Shown in pieces: positions 22,917 to 33,991 of a DNA stretch of 64,000 nt. The notes below the pieces were generated by a model that did no database searches, had not been told where the DNA came from, and saw only the letters and a list, made by a program, of their open reading frames with translations. Every line of letters starts with the position of its first letter. Positions within the stretch are counted from its first letter, which is position 1. The stretch is taken from contig JAVMKO010000001.1 in NCBI GenBank assembly GCA_032164245.1, forward strand, positions 75,513,892 to 75,577,891, written 5' to 3'. This stretch comes from Sternotherus odoratus. Its lineage: Eukaryota; Chordata; Testudines; Kinosternidae. The translations under genes were made by a program, and so were the position numbers.

Positions 22917-23490
22917 GGCTTCCAGTTTGTACCGTTGTGTTCTATGATCTTGTCAGCTCTCACAAGCTAAGCAGCATCCTTGTTGGTCATCTCTTGGATG
23001 GGAAATCTTCCCGGAAACCTCAGGTACCGCAGGAAGTAGTGCTGGTGATTCAATAGGTGGCAATATTCCCTCTGTCAACATCATTACTGAAGCAAGGCCC
23101 CAGCATGGGGCTAAAGGGTGTTCTGATGTGGCAGCCACTATCCTTTGGATGAGAGATAAAGACAAGGTCTTGACTACTCATGGTCATTAAATAAAATCCA
23201 TGTCACTTTCCCCACAAGCAAGGGTGTTAAGAGATATCGGTGGGGAAAAGTGCAATTTAGCTAAAGCCATGTGGTCTACTTAAAATTCCTCTCACACATT
23301 CAACTAGATATTGTATTCTCCTTTCCTTCTTGTCCTAGACTGTTGTGCCATGTTGTTTTGTATCATTAAACGGCTAGCACATTTCGCCGCAAAGGTGGCT
23401 GAATGTTAGTAATGGTGAAATGATGCCTGTATGTAAATTTTGTAAAGGATCCTTCTGGAAAGGCATAATAGAAATATAAGCCATCATCAT
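22917..23490 (+). repeat. 5S rRNA-derived SINE, long copy
   Basis: The head, about 22917-23050, aligns with 5S rRNA. CACAAGCTAAGCAGC covers the box A region and CTCTTGGATGGGAAATC the intermediate element and box C region, ending near CAGGTACCGCAGGAAGTAG. The body (CATGGTCATTAAATAAAATC, TCCTAGACTGTTGTGCCATG) and the tail TTTTGTAAAGGATCCTTCTG resemble the AmnSINE/Deu-domain type of the SINE3 superfamily. It ends in an ATCATCAT-like tail. It is not a functional 5S gene: box A carries changes and the stem halves no longer pair. Confidence 0.75.
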
Positions 23491-25285
23491 CTACAGTTGT
23501 GAGGAAGTAAACCCAAAAGAAACAAGCATCAGAAATTGTCACACAAAATGCAGACCAGGCGGACAGCTAAACAAGAACAAGAAAAAGCCTGTCAAACAAT
23601 ATGCCAGACTTAGCAGGGCAAGAGATGCCGCAGAATACAATCAGCCCACCATAAGAAATATAAGTAGGCTGGACAAATTCCTGACTCAGCAAGGGAGCGC
23701 AGTCCCCTAGCATGTTTGAGCGAGAAACAGGTCAATCAGTACCTGACACCTTCAAACAGAAGAGAGACAAAGAGCAGCTACAGACACTCCAGCAGAACTC
23801 TACAGCAGTGAAAGAGTGAACCCCAGAGTCTAATGTTACCACAGTCAGGCTGAAAAAAAATTACTTAGTGAAAATACAATTCAGACAGAAGGAAAACAAA
23901 CAGCACTGAACATATTGCGTGCTCGGACTGAGGACGCCAAGTGCAGGACCGAGTTCACAAGCAATAAGAGTAACTCAAGCACACAGGAGCTATGGTGACA
24001 ACCAGTCTTAACACTGTGAAACCCACCCTGAGAAATGCTGAGTAGGGTGACAAACATGATGTGAGCATTGAAAAAACATCACACCAAGGAACACCAGACA
24101 AGATGACAAGCGGTTCCAACATGGGGACAACCACAGAGCTAAACACAATCCCAATCTGGTAAAAGTGACTGTGCAGAGATGCACCAAGATAAAAGTGTTT
24201 GACAACGGAACTGTGGCCACCACCACAAAGAGGGTGAATGGTGTAAAAACCAATCAGGGAACCGCCAGACAGTGTGACAGGTGTAGCCCTAGTGCAGAGA
24301 AACAAAGTCAGCAGTGCGGAGATGAACATAGCTTATCTTTGCAAAAACAATTTAGTTCAACCCATGCCAGCATGAGGGAAACTTATTTTAAATGCATCTG
24401 AAAGCAATTTTGGCCAAACATATTTAAACCCCAGAGAAAGCAAACCCTGGGCACCAAATCCAGGTTGTTAAAAAATGAGGAGGAGGAAAACAAACCCAGG
24501 GCCCTTTGAATATGAAAGTGAGAGCAACAGCATCCCCACCCCTGCCCCGAATCCAAAGGAAGAAACAACCAGCCCCCATTAATAAAACTCAGCAAATAGA
24601 AAAATAGAAAAAGCAGAGGATTCATGGGCCAAGCAGAGCCGTCGACATGAGATAGTGTCTCAAGCAAATGCAATAGAACAGATGAAAACACGTCCTCAGG
24701 GTGTGGGAGCACTTTCATTCTCTGAGAATCTTCTTAAGCAAAAGCTAAGCCAGCATTTTCAGCCTCTCTGGGCTCAGTTTATTGGTTGTTTCCCCCCCCC
24801 TCCCCCCCGCAACCCCATCTTTCAAATGTTAAAGCAGCCAAAGTTCCTTTGTTTTTCCCCCACTGCCTTTTGCATATTCTGCCCAACAAATGTCATTAGA
24901 AAATTAAAAAAATAACCGCCTCCTCCAATGTGGCTGTTTTGAATTTGAAGTGAATTTGGCTTCGAGTTAATTTGCGGCCCTTCTAATGATTTCAAATGCA
25001 GGGCTATTTATTTGAGGACGGGACTGGAGGAGCGGGAGAGGGGCAGGACAAGAGATCATGACATGTGGCATGACGTTGACGCTGGGTTGTGATGTCAAGA
25101 ACTTCCTGTCTGTGTACAAAGACACTGTCACAGTGATGCAACTCCATGACTTGCGACAGGCGTGGGGGTTCAATATTGTCACCTCATTTTGACATCTAGA
25201 ATAAGATTGGCCCTCTATACTCTCTGACTCTCAACAAAGATCGGGAAAGTTGAGGCGGTTCCATCAATTTAAGAAGAGTGGTGAC
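23491..25285. other. Intron, nothing recognised
   Basis: No gene. C runs lie at 24792-24809, and an AT-rich segment precedes 25000. Confidence 0.4.
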
Positions 25286-25293
25286 CCTATAAT

Positions 25294-25620
25294 ATGGATC
25301 GGCAACCTTGGCATGCGGCCCCGCAGGGCAAGCACCCTTGGTGGGCGGGCCCGGCCAGTTTATTTACCTGCCACATCTGCAGGTTTGGCCGATTGCAGCT
25401 CCCACTGGCTATGGGTCGCCGCTCCAGTCAGATGGGAGCTGCAGGAACCAGCAGCCAGCACCACACTGCTTCTGTATCCCCCATCTGACCAGAGCGGCGA
25501 ACCGCAGCCAGTGGGAGCCGCGATTGGCTGAACCTGCAGACGCGGCAGGTAAACAAACCGGCCGGGCCCGCCAAACGTGCTTACCCTGCGGGGCAGCGTG
25601 CCAACGTTGCTGATCCCTGC
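25294..25620. mobile_element. Complete palindromic hAT MITE
   Basis: It begins ATGGATCGGCAACCTTGGCA and ends with the complement (AACGTTGCTGATCCCTGC). The two halves are inverted copies of each other (CAGCTCCCACTGGC against CCAGTGGGAGCC; AGTTTATTTACCTGCC against GGCAGGTAAACAAACC). The flanks CCTATAAT (25286-25293) and CCTACAAT (25621-25628) are an 8-bp duplication with one change. Confidence 0.9.
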
Positions 25621-25852
25621 CCTACAATAATAAATATTACTGGTCACTGACACCTTTTATCAAAGGATCTAAAGCAGACATGTTACAAATAATAGTGTTT
25701 ACAAATAAGCCATAGATAATGGTGAAAGCTTAGAGTTTAAAGTATATAAGTGACGAGGGAGATGGGCTTCTTATCAGATAATGTATTAAGATTGTAGAGG
25801 ACAAATACAGGTTTATTTTGAGCCTAGACAGTAGTTTCAACAGTTCATCTAA

Positions 25853-26145
25853 GGCCTGGTCTACACTAGCGGGAGGGGAAGGGGGGAGAGTCAACCTAAG
25901 ATACACATCTTCAGCTACCTGAATAACATAGCTGAAGTCGGCGCATCTTAGGTCGACTTACCTGGCATCCTCACGGCAGCAGCGGGCTCCACTGTCGACT
26001 CTGCTTGCGCCTCTTAGCGAGCTGGAGTTCTGGAGTCGACGGGAAGTGCTTTGGGGGATTGATTTATTGTGTCTAAATGAGATGTGATAAATCAATCCCC
26101 GATAGATCGATCGCTACCCGCCGATCCGGGTATTTTTCTACAGGC
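25853..26145. mobile_element. Harbinger-type MITE
   Basis: The left end GGCCTGGTCTACACTAGCGG is preceded by TAA. The body contains ATAACATAGCTGAAGTCG, TCTTAGGTCGACTTACC and TGAGATGTGATAAATCAATC. The same body, inverted, lies on both sides of the CR1 at 33992-35704. The right end is degraded (TTTTTCTACAGGC). Confidence 0.75.
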
Positions 26146-26629
26146 TCTTGAATCATAAAATATATGCTCCACAACAGAAGTGAATGAAACTGGTAGCCCC
26201 TCCTGCAACATGCAAAGGAAAGAATAAGCAGCTTACACCCGCACACTGCAGTGGTTATGAGGAGAAATCCAGCATGTCCCCTCTCCAGTTAACGAGAGGA
26301 ACAGGCTCATTACGGTAGGATGGGAAAGCTCTCAAGGGAATTTTTCCATTCATCCACTGATGAGAAAAAGTCTTGAGTGTGTTTTTTGCTGATTGGTTAC
26401 AGCTGGCCTCAAAGCAGTGCTTTGTCTGGAGAAGTGAGAGTCGACATAGAGCTAAGATGACCCTGTTTTCTGACTGAATCAGAATAATCAGCAGAGGCAC
26501 CATATTTTAAATAGATCTAGTGTCTATGGGACCTTCACTTGAGTGTGAAGTACCCACAAAATGTGTCTCCTGTGATGCAAGTCTACTGCCTGATAAGAAA
26601 CAAGGGATTGGGTGAATTACCGTCTCTTA

Positions 26630-26913
26630 GGGCTTGGCTATACTATGCAGCTTTTAGCAACAAGGCTGTGTTGCTACAGCCTTGTCGCTAAAAGTCAGTG
26701 AGTGTGAACACTCTTTGTCATTATTTTGTTGCCACTTTTTCGGACAAAATACTTCCAGCCTTGTGAGTGGCAGTAGTTTTGTTGGCAGGAGTGCTCTCAC
26801 AAAGCTGCGTTCACACTGCCGCTTGCATCAGCAAAACTTTTGGGGGGGGGCTTTTTTAAGTTCGCATGAAAGACAAAAGTTTTGGTCGACAGCATCACAG
26901 TGTAGAGAAGTCC
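26630..26913. mobile_element. Harbinger-type MITE with TTA duplication
   Basis: The ends GGGCTTGGCTATACTATG and CACAGTGTAGAGAAGTCC are imperfect inverted repeats flanked by TTA (26627-26629 and 26914-26916), the Harbinger 3-bp target type. An inner inverted repeat (TTTTAGCAACAAGGCTGTG against CAGCCTTGTCGCTAAAA) lies near the left end. An 8-9 G run lies at about 26842. Confidence 0.85.
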
Positions 26914-26916
26914 TTA

Positions 26917-27218
26917 GATTAAGATCCACAAAAGAGACTCTGCAAAAAGAAAAAATATATAGGTCCCAATTCTGATCTCAGCTATGCCTGTTTAAATCCA
27001 GAGGAATCCATCTGTTTTTAGTGAAGTTACATCAATATAAATATTGATTTAAGTCAGAAAAGAATCAATCATTATAGCCAATAAGGTATAAAACAAATAC
27101 ATGTGAAACATCTCCCCAGGGACAGTGAATCATATATCCCCATGTACACAAGGAAATTAGTAAAACAAGGATGATTGACAATCCAGTCTTTCATTGCCCT
27201 AAAAGGACTGTAGGTAGG
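26917..27218. other. Intron, nothing recognised
   Basis: AT-rich, no gene or nameable repeat. Confidence 0.4.
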
Positions 27219-28423
27219 TGTGATGCTGGCAGGGTAGGTGCCAGCTCTTGCCAAGGCTGCAGGCCTTAGCTAAGAACTGACACACTCATAGCTGGACACC
27301 AGACTAGTTCACTTATGTATTAGTGTTTCTCAAAATAAGTATTAGTCTTGTAAGAATGTATTCCATGTTTAGGCTCAATAGAATGTTTGTAAATTGCTGC
27401 ATGCATTCATTTGATCTGTAATGTGTAGGTTTCAGGCTCTAAAGAAATATGTAGGTTTTGCTTAACAACTTTGAAAATGTTTGCTCTAAACTTGAGAGCT
27501 CAGATGGGAAGAGCCTGTCCAGAAGAACTTCAAAATCACATCGGGAGATGTGGCCCATGCATTTGATCAAAGAACATCACAATACAAAGGACTGGTGCAT
27601 GACCCAGTCGCATCTTGGAAATGCTACATGCAAAGAAGCTCATCCGAGGGACTTGGAGGCTGAATGAAGGAAATAAAACAATGCATGAAATGTTTCCATC
27701 TCTTTTCTGTTTGAACTCTCACAGGGCCAGAGGCACCAAACTGAAGCCAGAGATCCCAAAGGGTTGCCTACCGGATCCACCCTAAAAGACATTTTGAATT
27801 GATAGATTGCTACAGCTCTGTAACTCTTAGAACTTAGAATGCAACCCATTTGTGTGTATATATGTTTGCTTACTTTAATCTGTAAATAAATCTCTTATTT
27901 CTTTTTCCAAGTTAATAAAACTTTACATTAGTTTATTACAGGATTGGCTACAAGTGGTGTTTCATGTGAGATTTCAGATGCAAATTGATCTGAGGTAAGT
28001 GACTGATCTCTTGGGACTGGCAGCAACCTGAATATTTGTGATTTTTGGTGCAAGTGACCATTTATCACTAAGTCCAGCTTGCCTAGGTGGCAAGATAGAC
28101 TGCAGAGTCTAAGGCAGGGGTTCTTACAGCAATTTTTTTGGTGGCCTCAGAGTATGGCCAACAACTCTTGTTGAGTAGTGCAGGGCTCCACTCCCTGCTG
28201 GCAGCGCCAGTGCAAGACAACAAGCAGCACACCTCACTGCCCTGGGTAACAGCTATTCGGGAGCAACAGTTGGGCGTTGCAGGGAGGGGCTGCTGCTTTG
28301 CCCCGCCTCCAATCTCTGCCCATACTTTGGAGGCTGTCATGGCTGCAAACACACCTCTGGTATTTTTGACAGTCACCCTGAGATAGGGACTCATGGTGGT
28401 GAGCCACTCTAGACAGGGTGACA
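27219..28423 (+). mobile_element. LTR of family B, copy 1 (interrupted)
   Basis: It starts TGTGATGCTGGCAGGGTAGG and ends GCCACTCTAGACAGGGTGACA. The body has AAATTGCTGCATGCATTCAT, a GTAAATAAATCTC polyadenylation signal near 27882, and CAGGATTGGCTACAAGTG after it. These blocks recur in order at 29220, 48836 and 56545. The 3' quarter is replaced by an insertion at 28110-28365, after which the LTR end resumes (CAGTCACCCTGAG). Confidence 0.75.
28110..28365. mobile_element. hAT-like MITE within LTR copy 1
   Basis: AGGCAGGGGTTCTTACAGCA and TTTTTTTGGTGGCCTCAGAG match the start of a common turtle non-autonomous hAT element. The right edge is near CTGGTATTTTTG. Part of the LTR seems to have been lost at the insertion. 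Confidence 0.5.
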
Positions 28424-29219
28424 ATCACCACTTGGGACACAGAAACAGCTTGACAACAAGCAGCTGGCCTGAGGGAGCCATGGGCTGAATTGTCTAAGTA
28501 CACACCTCATCTGTTTGAACGGGTGAAGATCTGATGCAAATTTGGCTGTGAAGGGAAAGCCCAGAGTCCAGGGGAAGCCCTGGGAGAAGGCTCTCTGTCC
28601 AGTTTGACCAGAATGGCCAACCCATCTGCTGGCAGTGTGGAGAAGCTAGCCACATTGTGAGGATGGGCTCACAAAAGGCAGTGCCTTAAAACAGGGAGTC
28701 CTCAGGGTGCGGGCTCTAACCTGGAAGGGAGAACTAGTAGGTCCAGTTCCAGACTGGAAGTGGTCTTAAGTTCACTGGCAAGTGCCCACTCGTTGTTGTC
28801 CTCAGTGAAGTGCAGATGGATGCACTATTGGACACTGGATCCTTGGTGACAATTATCCAGAAGGGAAACTTTCTCCAGTACTGGTGGCTAGAGATCTCAT
28901 CAAGCGTCCCCCTCCACCCCCCCAAAAAAAATTGGATACAATTAGCTGCTGGGAATGAGCTCAGCATCCCCTCTGTGGGATACATGTTTCCAAGATGCTT
29001 CACCAACAGGGGAGCATTGTGAGTGATGCAAACAACTATGAGCTGTCTTCTGTGGGGCTAGGCATAAATCTGCTCTGGCACGGCTAGGACAAACTGTGAG
29101 TGGCCCTGTAAACTTGTGACCTTCCGCTGCCTCTGCAAGGTGCCGCCGAACACCACTAAACAAATACACAATTACCAGCATTTCACCAACAAATAAGGCA
29201 AAACTTGAAAAGCCAAGCT
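28424..29219 (+). pseudogene. gag-protease remnant of an LTR retroelement
   Basis: A frame near 28606-28680 reads PICWQCGEASHIVRMG, a CCHC zinc knuckle (nucleocapsid part of gag) in which the last Cys has become Gly. About 150 bp further on, 28816-28860 reads MDALLDTGSLVTIIQ, the aspartic protease active site (Asp-Thr-Gly at 28831-28839). The order knuckle then protease is that of retroviral and Gypsy polyproteins. No frame stays open through both parts, and the rest of pol does not follow before the next LTR. This is an old, defective copy. Confidence 0.7.
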
Positions 29220-30296
29220 TGACACTGACAGACCTTATGCCAGCTCAGGCCAAGACCCCTGGGCCTCACTGATCATTCACAAATGCATAGCTGGAAACCA
29301 ACCTGACTCAACTGTGTGATAAAATAGATATTAGAGTTATAAGAATGTGTTCAGTGTTTGGACTTTATGAAATGCTTGTAGGATGCTGCATGTATTAATA
29401 TTACTATAATATCTGTATCCCATGCCATAAAAGTAATAAGTGTTTTCTCTGGAACTATAAAAAATGTTTGCTAAAACAGTAAGTGTCCTCGGGCAGGGGA
29501 CAAGCATTACCAAGTGTGAAATACTAGTTTACCACAAGAGGTGTCATCTCCTGCCCCAAAAAAGATGGTCTATAGACAGCTGACAAGCCACTGGGAAACA
29601 TGAGTGGGCAAAAGACTTTGTTGACGGCTTCCCCCAGACCCATGAAGAGGGGGTGTCCACAAACCCTCCTCCCATCACAGCTTGAACACTGGAGGGAAGG
29701 TTATAAAAATCCCCGTCAAAGAAGAATTATCACTATATTGCTTGACATTTGGAGAGGGCAATATTTCTAAGCATAAGCAAGGGATCCCCAAGTTGCTCCC
29801 CTGGGGTTAGCCCTAAAGAACATATAGAGCTTGCACATTATAGCAGCTATTTTCATCTTTTGGAATCTAAGACAATGTAATTTGAGTGTGTATGTATGTT
29901 TACCTGCTCTAACCTTGTAAATCATTCTTATTTATTTTTCCTAGTTAATAAATCTTTAGTTAGTTTATTACAGGATCGGCTACAAGTGTTGTCTTTGGTT
30001 TGAGATCTGAGGTAAGTGACCGGTCCTTTGGGACGAGAGTAACCTGAATATTGTTGTGATTTTGGTGTAAGGGGCCATCTATCACAAAGGCAGGCTCACC
30101 TACGTGGCAAGATAGACCAGAGTGCCCAAGAGGACTGTCTGTGACTCCATGTTAAGGCTGTTATGGCACTTTAGAAGTTCACACCTCTTACTTGGTTAGT
30201 GAAATCTAACTATAGAACAAATAGCCAGCCCTGTTCCTTGACAGTCTGCCCTGAAGTTGGCTCCCATGGTCATGAGCTACTCCAGACAGCCTGACT
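29220..30296 (+). mobile_element. LTR of family B, copy 2
   Basis: It is collinear with copy 1: TGACACTGACAGACC start, ATGCCAGCTCAGGCCAAG, GGATGCTGCATGTATTAA, TTAATAAATCTTTAG polyadenylation signal near 29945, CAGGATCGGCTACAAGTG, and end AGCTACTCCAGACAGCCTGA. It retains the TGTCTGTGACTCCATG segment that copy 1 lost. Confidence 0.75.
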
Positions 30297-31030
30297 CCAG
30301 GATTCGGGACATCCTCCCTCTATAGAACCGAACATAAAAACTCTCCTCCTAAGCAAGACAAAGACTGGCTTGGGGGGCAAATATTATATGACTCAGCTGG
30401 ACCTGTACCCTGGCACATAGGCAAACTCAATTTGGATGACTCAGAATTTTCTCTCTGTCAGAAAGGGGAAGGTGCCAACTGTGGGCCCTGCATCAAGTTG
30501 TTCCACAGGTCCTCTGACTAGAGTGGGAGGATGCAGTGATGTCTCAGAGAGCAGATGCTGGGATTTCCCCCATCACCTGACAGGCAGCATTAGTAAAGGC
30601 CCAAGGAGGCCTGGCTCCAAGAGAGAGACATAGGTAATGCACAGTTTATGAAAGAACAGAGAGAATTGATTCAGAAACACTCCACTCCCATCTCCAAGCC
30701 CTTGCCAATTTTGGGTGTGTAACTCACATATGGCACTGCACTGTCACAGGCCACGCTCTGATCCAGGAGAGATTCCAACCAACCCCACCTGCCTTGTACC
30801 AGTCAATGAAAGAGATGCTTAATGAGATGAAAGAAGCAGATGTGATGAAAGTAAGCTATAGTCCCGAGGCAGCTCCCAGTCCAGGTGGACAGGAAACTAA
30901 AATTCTGTCTGGGCTATTGGAAAAGTGTTTGCACCAAAGCTGTGCTCAGAGCTGTTCCAAGCAGCCAAGATGTATCATGAAGTGTTAGCATGGATGGCAC
31001 ATGGAGCCCTGGGCCCAAATAATCACATGG
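30297..31030 (+). pseudogene. pol (reverse transcriptase N-terminus) remnant
   Basis: Around 30740-30890 the plus strand encodes HCHRPRSDPGEIP-like sequence in one frame and SMKEMLNEMKEADVMKVSYS then PEAAP in another. This matches the start of the LTR-retroelement reverse transcriptase (a primer-grip-proximal 'I/LxxMLxxGVIxPSxSPWxSP' region). It is probably part of the same family as the gag-protease piece upstream, separated from it by LTR copy 2. Heavily decayed; 30297-30735 is unassigned internal sequence. Confidence 0.45.
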
Positions 31031-31049
31031 GGCCAGTCTTCATCAGGAG

Positions 31050-32545
31050 CGCTTAGTGACCTGAAAATCAAAAAGGAATCCTACAAAAAATGGAAGCAGA
31101 CAAATTGCTAAGGGTGAATACGAAAGAATAGCACAAGCATGCAGGAACAAAATCAGAAAGGATAAGGCACAAAACGAGTTACACCTAGAAAGGGACATAA
31201 AATGCAGTAAGAAGAGGTTCCATAAAAACATTCAGAGAAAGAAAAGAGGAAGAACAGTGTAGGCCCACTAATTGGTGGAGAAGGAGAGCTAATAATGGAG
31301 GACATTGAGAAGTCTGAGGTGTTTAATGCCTTCACTAAAAAGCTTAGTGGTGATCAGATATTTAACACAATTAATATTAACAAGGGGGAAGGAATGCAAG
31401 CCAAAATAGGGAAAGAACAGGTTAAAGAATATTTAGATAAGTTAGATGTATTCAAGTCAGCAGGGCTTGATTAAATTCATGCTAAGGTACTTGAAGAATT
31501 AGTGGAAGCAATCTCCAAATCATTAGCAATTATCTTTGAGAATTTATGGAGGACGGGTGAGGTCCCAGATGACCAGAGAAGAGGACAGATCTAGTGGGGT
31601 CCTGCAACAGTCTGTCCTGGGTCTGGTACTATTTAATATTTTCATTAATGACTTGAATAATGGAGTGGAGAGACTGCTTATAAAATGTGTGGATGACACC
31701 AAACTGGGATGGGTTGCAAGCACTTTGGAGCACAGGCTTAGAATTCAAAATGACCTTGACAAATTGGAGAATTGGTCTGAAATCAACAAGATGAAATGTA
31801 ATAAGGACAAGTGTGAAGTACTTTTTAGGAAGAAAAAAACCAAATGCACAACTACAAAATGGGGAATATCCAGCTCGGTAGTAGTACTGCTGAAAAGGAT
31901 CAGGGGATGATAGTGAATCACGAACTGAATGAGAGCCAACAATGTGAAGCAGTTGTGAAGAAGGCTAATGTCATCCTGGGGTGTATGAACAGAAATGCTG
32001 TGTGAAAGACAAAAGGAGGTAATTGTCCTTCTCTGCTTGGCATCTGGAATATGGCAGCCAGTTCTGGGTACCACATCTTAGGAAAGATGTGGACAAATTG
32101 GAGAGGAGGAGTCCAGAGGAGAGCAACAAAAATGATAAAAGTTTTAGAAAACAAGATCGATGACAAAAGGTTAAAAAAAACTGGGTAAGTTTAGTCTTGA
32201 GAAAAGAAGACTGAAGGGGAGGAACTGATAAGTCTTCAAATCTGTTAAGGGCTGTTATAAAGAGGATGGTGATGGACTCTTCTCCCTGTCCACTGAAGGC
32301 AGGAGTAGAAATGGACTTCAGCTGCAGCAAGGGAGATTTAGGTTAGATATTAGGAAAATTTTTCTAACTATAAGGGTAGTTAAGCTCTGGACTAGGCTTT
32401 CTGGGGAAGTTGTGGAAGCCCAGTCACTGGATTTTTTAAGAACAGGTTAGGCAAACTTCTGTCCAGGATGACCTAGATTTACTTGGTCCTGACTCAGTGC
32501 ATGGGGCTGGACAAGATGACATTATTCAGACCCTTTCCATCCATA
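31050..32545 (+). mobile_element. CR1 LINE with internal deletion
   Basis: Endonuclease-to-RT linker coding is recognisable from 31060 (GGAATCCTACAAAAAATGG). The RT start follows (31450-31570, ending GGAGGACGGGTGAGGTCCC). It then jumps directly to GGGGTCCTGCAACAGTCTGTC at 31598 and [14 protein letters not shown], so the central RT fingers and palm are deleted. CVDDTKLG is the diverged catalytic box. The 3' UTR ends near 32545 (ACCCTTTCCATCCATATAT). Stops and frameshifts throughout. Confidence 0.85.
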
Positions 32546-33418
32546 TATTTCTCTGAAACTACAACCCAATTTGGCATTAGGATCTATTTGTCCATATGAT
32601 GTGCCACAAGCATTCACCTCAAACTTAACTGCGCCTGAACTGGTTTTCAGGTCTAGGCCTCATTGCGCTGGGAGATGCCAGCTCCATCCTTGGCTCAAGA
32701 GGCCCAGGCCCAGACGTGCACCAGGAAGAATGGTGTGAACCTAATGGCTGCTGAGACTGAAAGCAGTGCTGATGGCACTCCTGGTTTGCTGATCAGATGA
32801 GAGTTATTTATGAGCCTGGACTTCTTCCTCGACACTCTAGATACCTGAAAAGCCACGGAGTGGATCTTTGTAACTTCTGACACCACAGATACCCAGGAGG
32901 AGGAAGGCCCTAGAGTGTGCAGCAGAAAGAAATACCACAGGGAGCCTACGAATCAAACCATTTTTTGGTCAGACACCATGTTGCGCTGTCAGCATCTGTC
33001 TGGAGAGAAGATTTGAATCTCTAGTGACAAACCTGAACGAAGAGGCAGAGAAACACATTTACAAAGGGGAAACTGAACAAAGTCATGATTCAAGTGACTT
33101 TTGCTTCAAAATGTACAAGACTCCTTTCAAAAAAATCCAACATATAAACTAGAGGCAGAAAAATATGAGGAAAACAAATTTAAATTTTCTTCAAGCTAAT
33201 TTAAAGACTCCTGAAGGAGCAGCAGATAATGGGGGAATGCCTCTCCCAGCCAACCGTAGCTGAGCTATGAGCCCAGGGAATCAGGAACTGATGCTGCCTT
33301 CAGATGGAGTGGTCATGGGTGGAGGAGGGCCCAAGAGTAATCCCAAAGTTATAACATTGGCAGTGCTGGCCTGCTTTCACACTAGGACCACACCCCAAGA
33401 ATGAGTGAGAGTTACCAC
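32546..33418. other. Intron, nothing recognised
   Basis: No gene or nameable repeat. Confidence 0.4.
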
Positions 33419-33690
33419 TAGTACTTCTGGACAACTTGGGTGCAATTAAGAAGGGAAATTCTAGGGAAACCTTCCTGACCCATGAGCTGTATTAGGCCGT
33501 GAAAGAGTCTTCCAGGGGAAATAGTGGAAGCTTCATCATTTAGGACATTTAAAACTAGACTGGACAAAGCATGGGCATTTGTAGTAAAGGAAACAAAGCT
33601 GCACTTGCCATGGGTAGAGAGAGCTGGGTAAACTGATAGATCGTTTTCTTTTCTAATGTCTTTGATCCTTTGATTCTGTGCACATGGATA
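33419..33690 (+). repeat. Old CR1 3'-end fragment
   Basis: GAAACCTTCCTGACCCATGA, GAGTCTTCCAGGGGAAATAG and TTTAAAACTAGACTGGACAA match CR1 3' coding/UTR sequence. Diverged. Confidence 0.6.
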
Positions 33691-33991
33691 CAACGTCAGT
33701 ATGATGTGGAGATGTACACCTCCTAAAAGGTACCTCCCTCTCCTACAAAAAGTAGATAACATTCTTCAGTAACTGCCCATGGTGCAGTTAGAATACTACC
33801 GTGCTCTTTTATATGGCGCACCAGCAGTTGACTGCTGGAGGATACGCAAAGAGTGACTTCCAGCAGATACAACTCAGCTTAGAGTCTAATGGTTCAGCAC
33901 AGTACAGGCGGCCCCTTTTGGATTCACAGTAGAGACTGTGGCCATGTCCACACTACCGGCTGGGTTGGCGGGTGGAGATTGATCTATTGAG

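Noticed and set aside
22917..23050. 5S rRNA gene
   Set aside because: Too many changes from 5S, loss of stem pairing and no terminator, while a SINE body follows directly.
31745..32330. Overlapping minus-strand frames of 80-119 codons
   Set aside because: They are the antisense of the CR1 ORF2 and 3' UTR on the plus strand.
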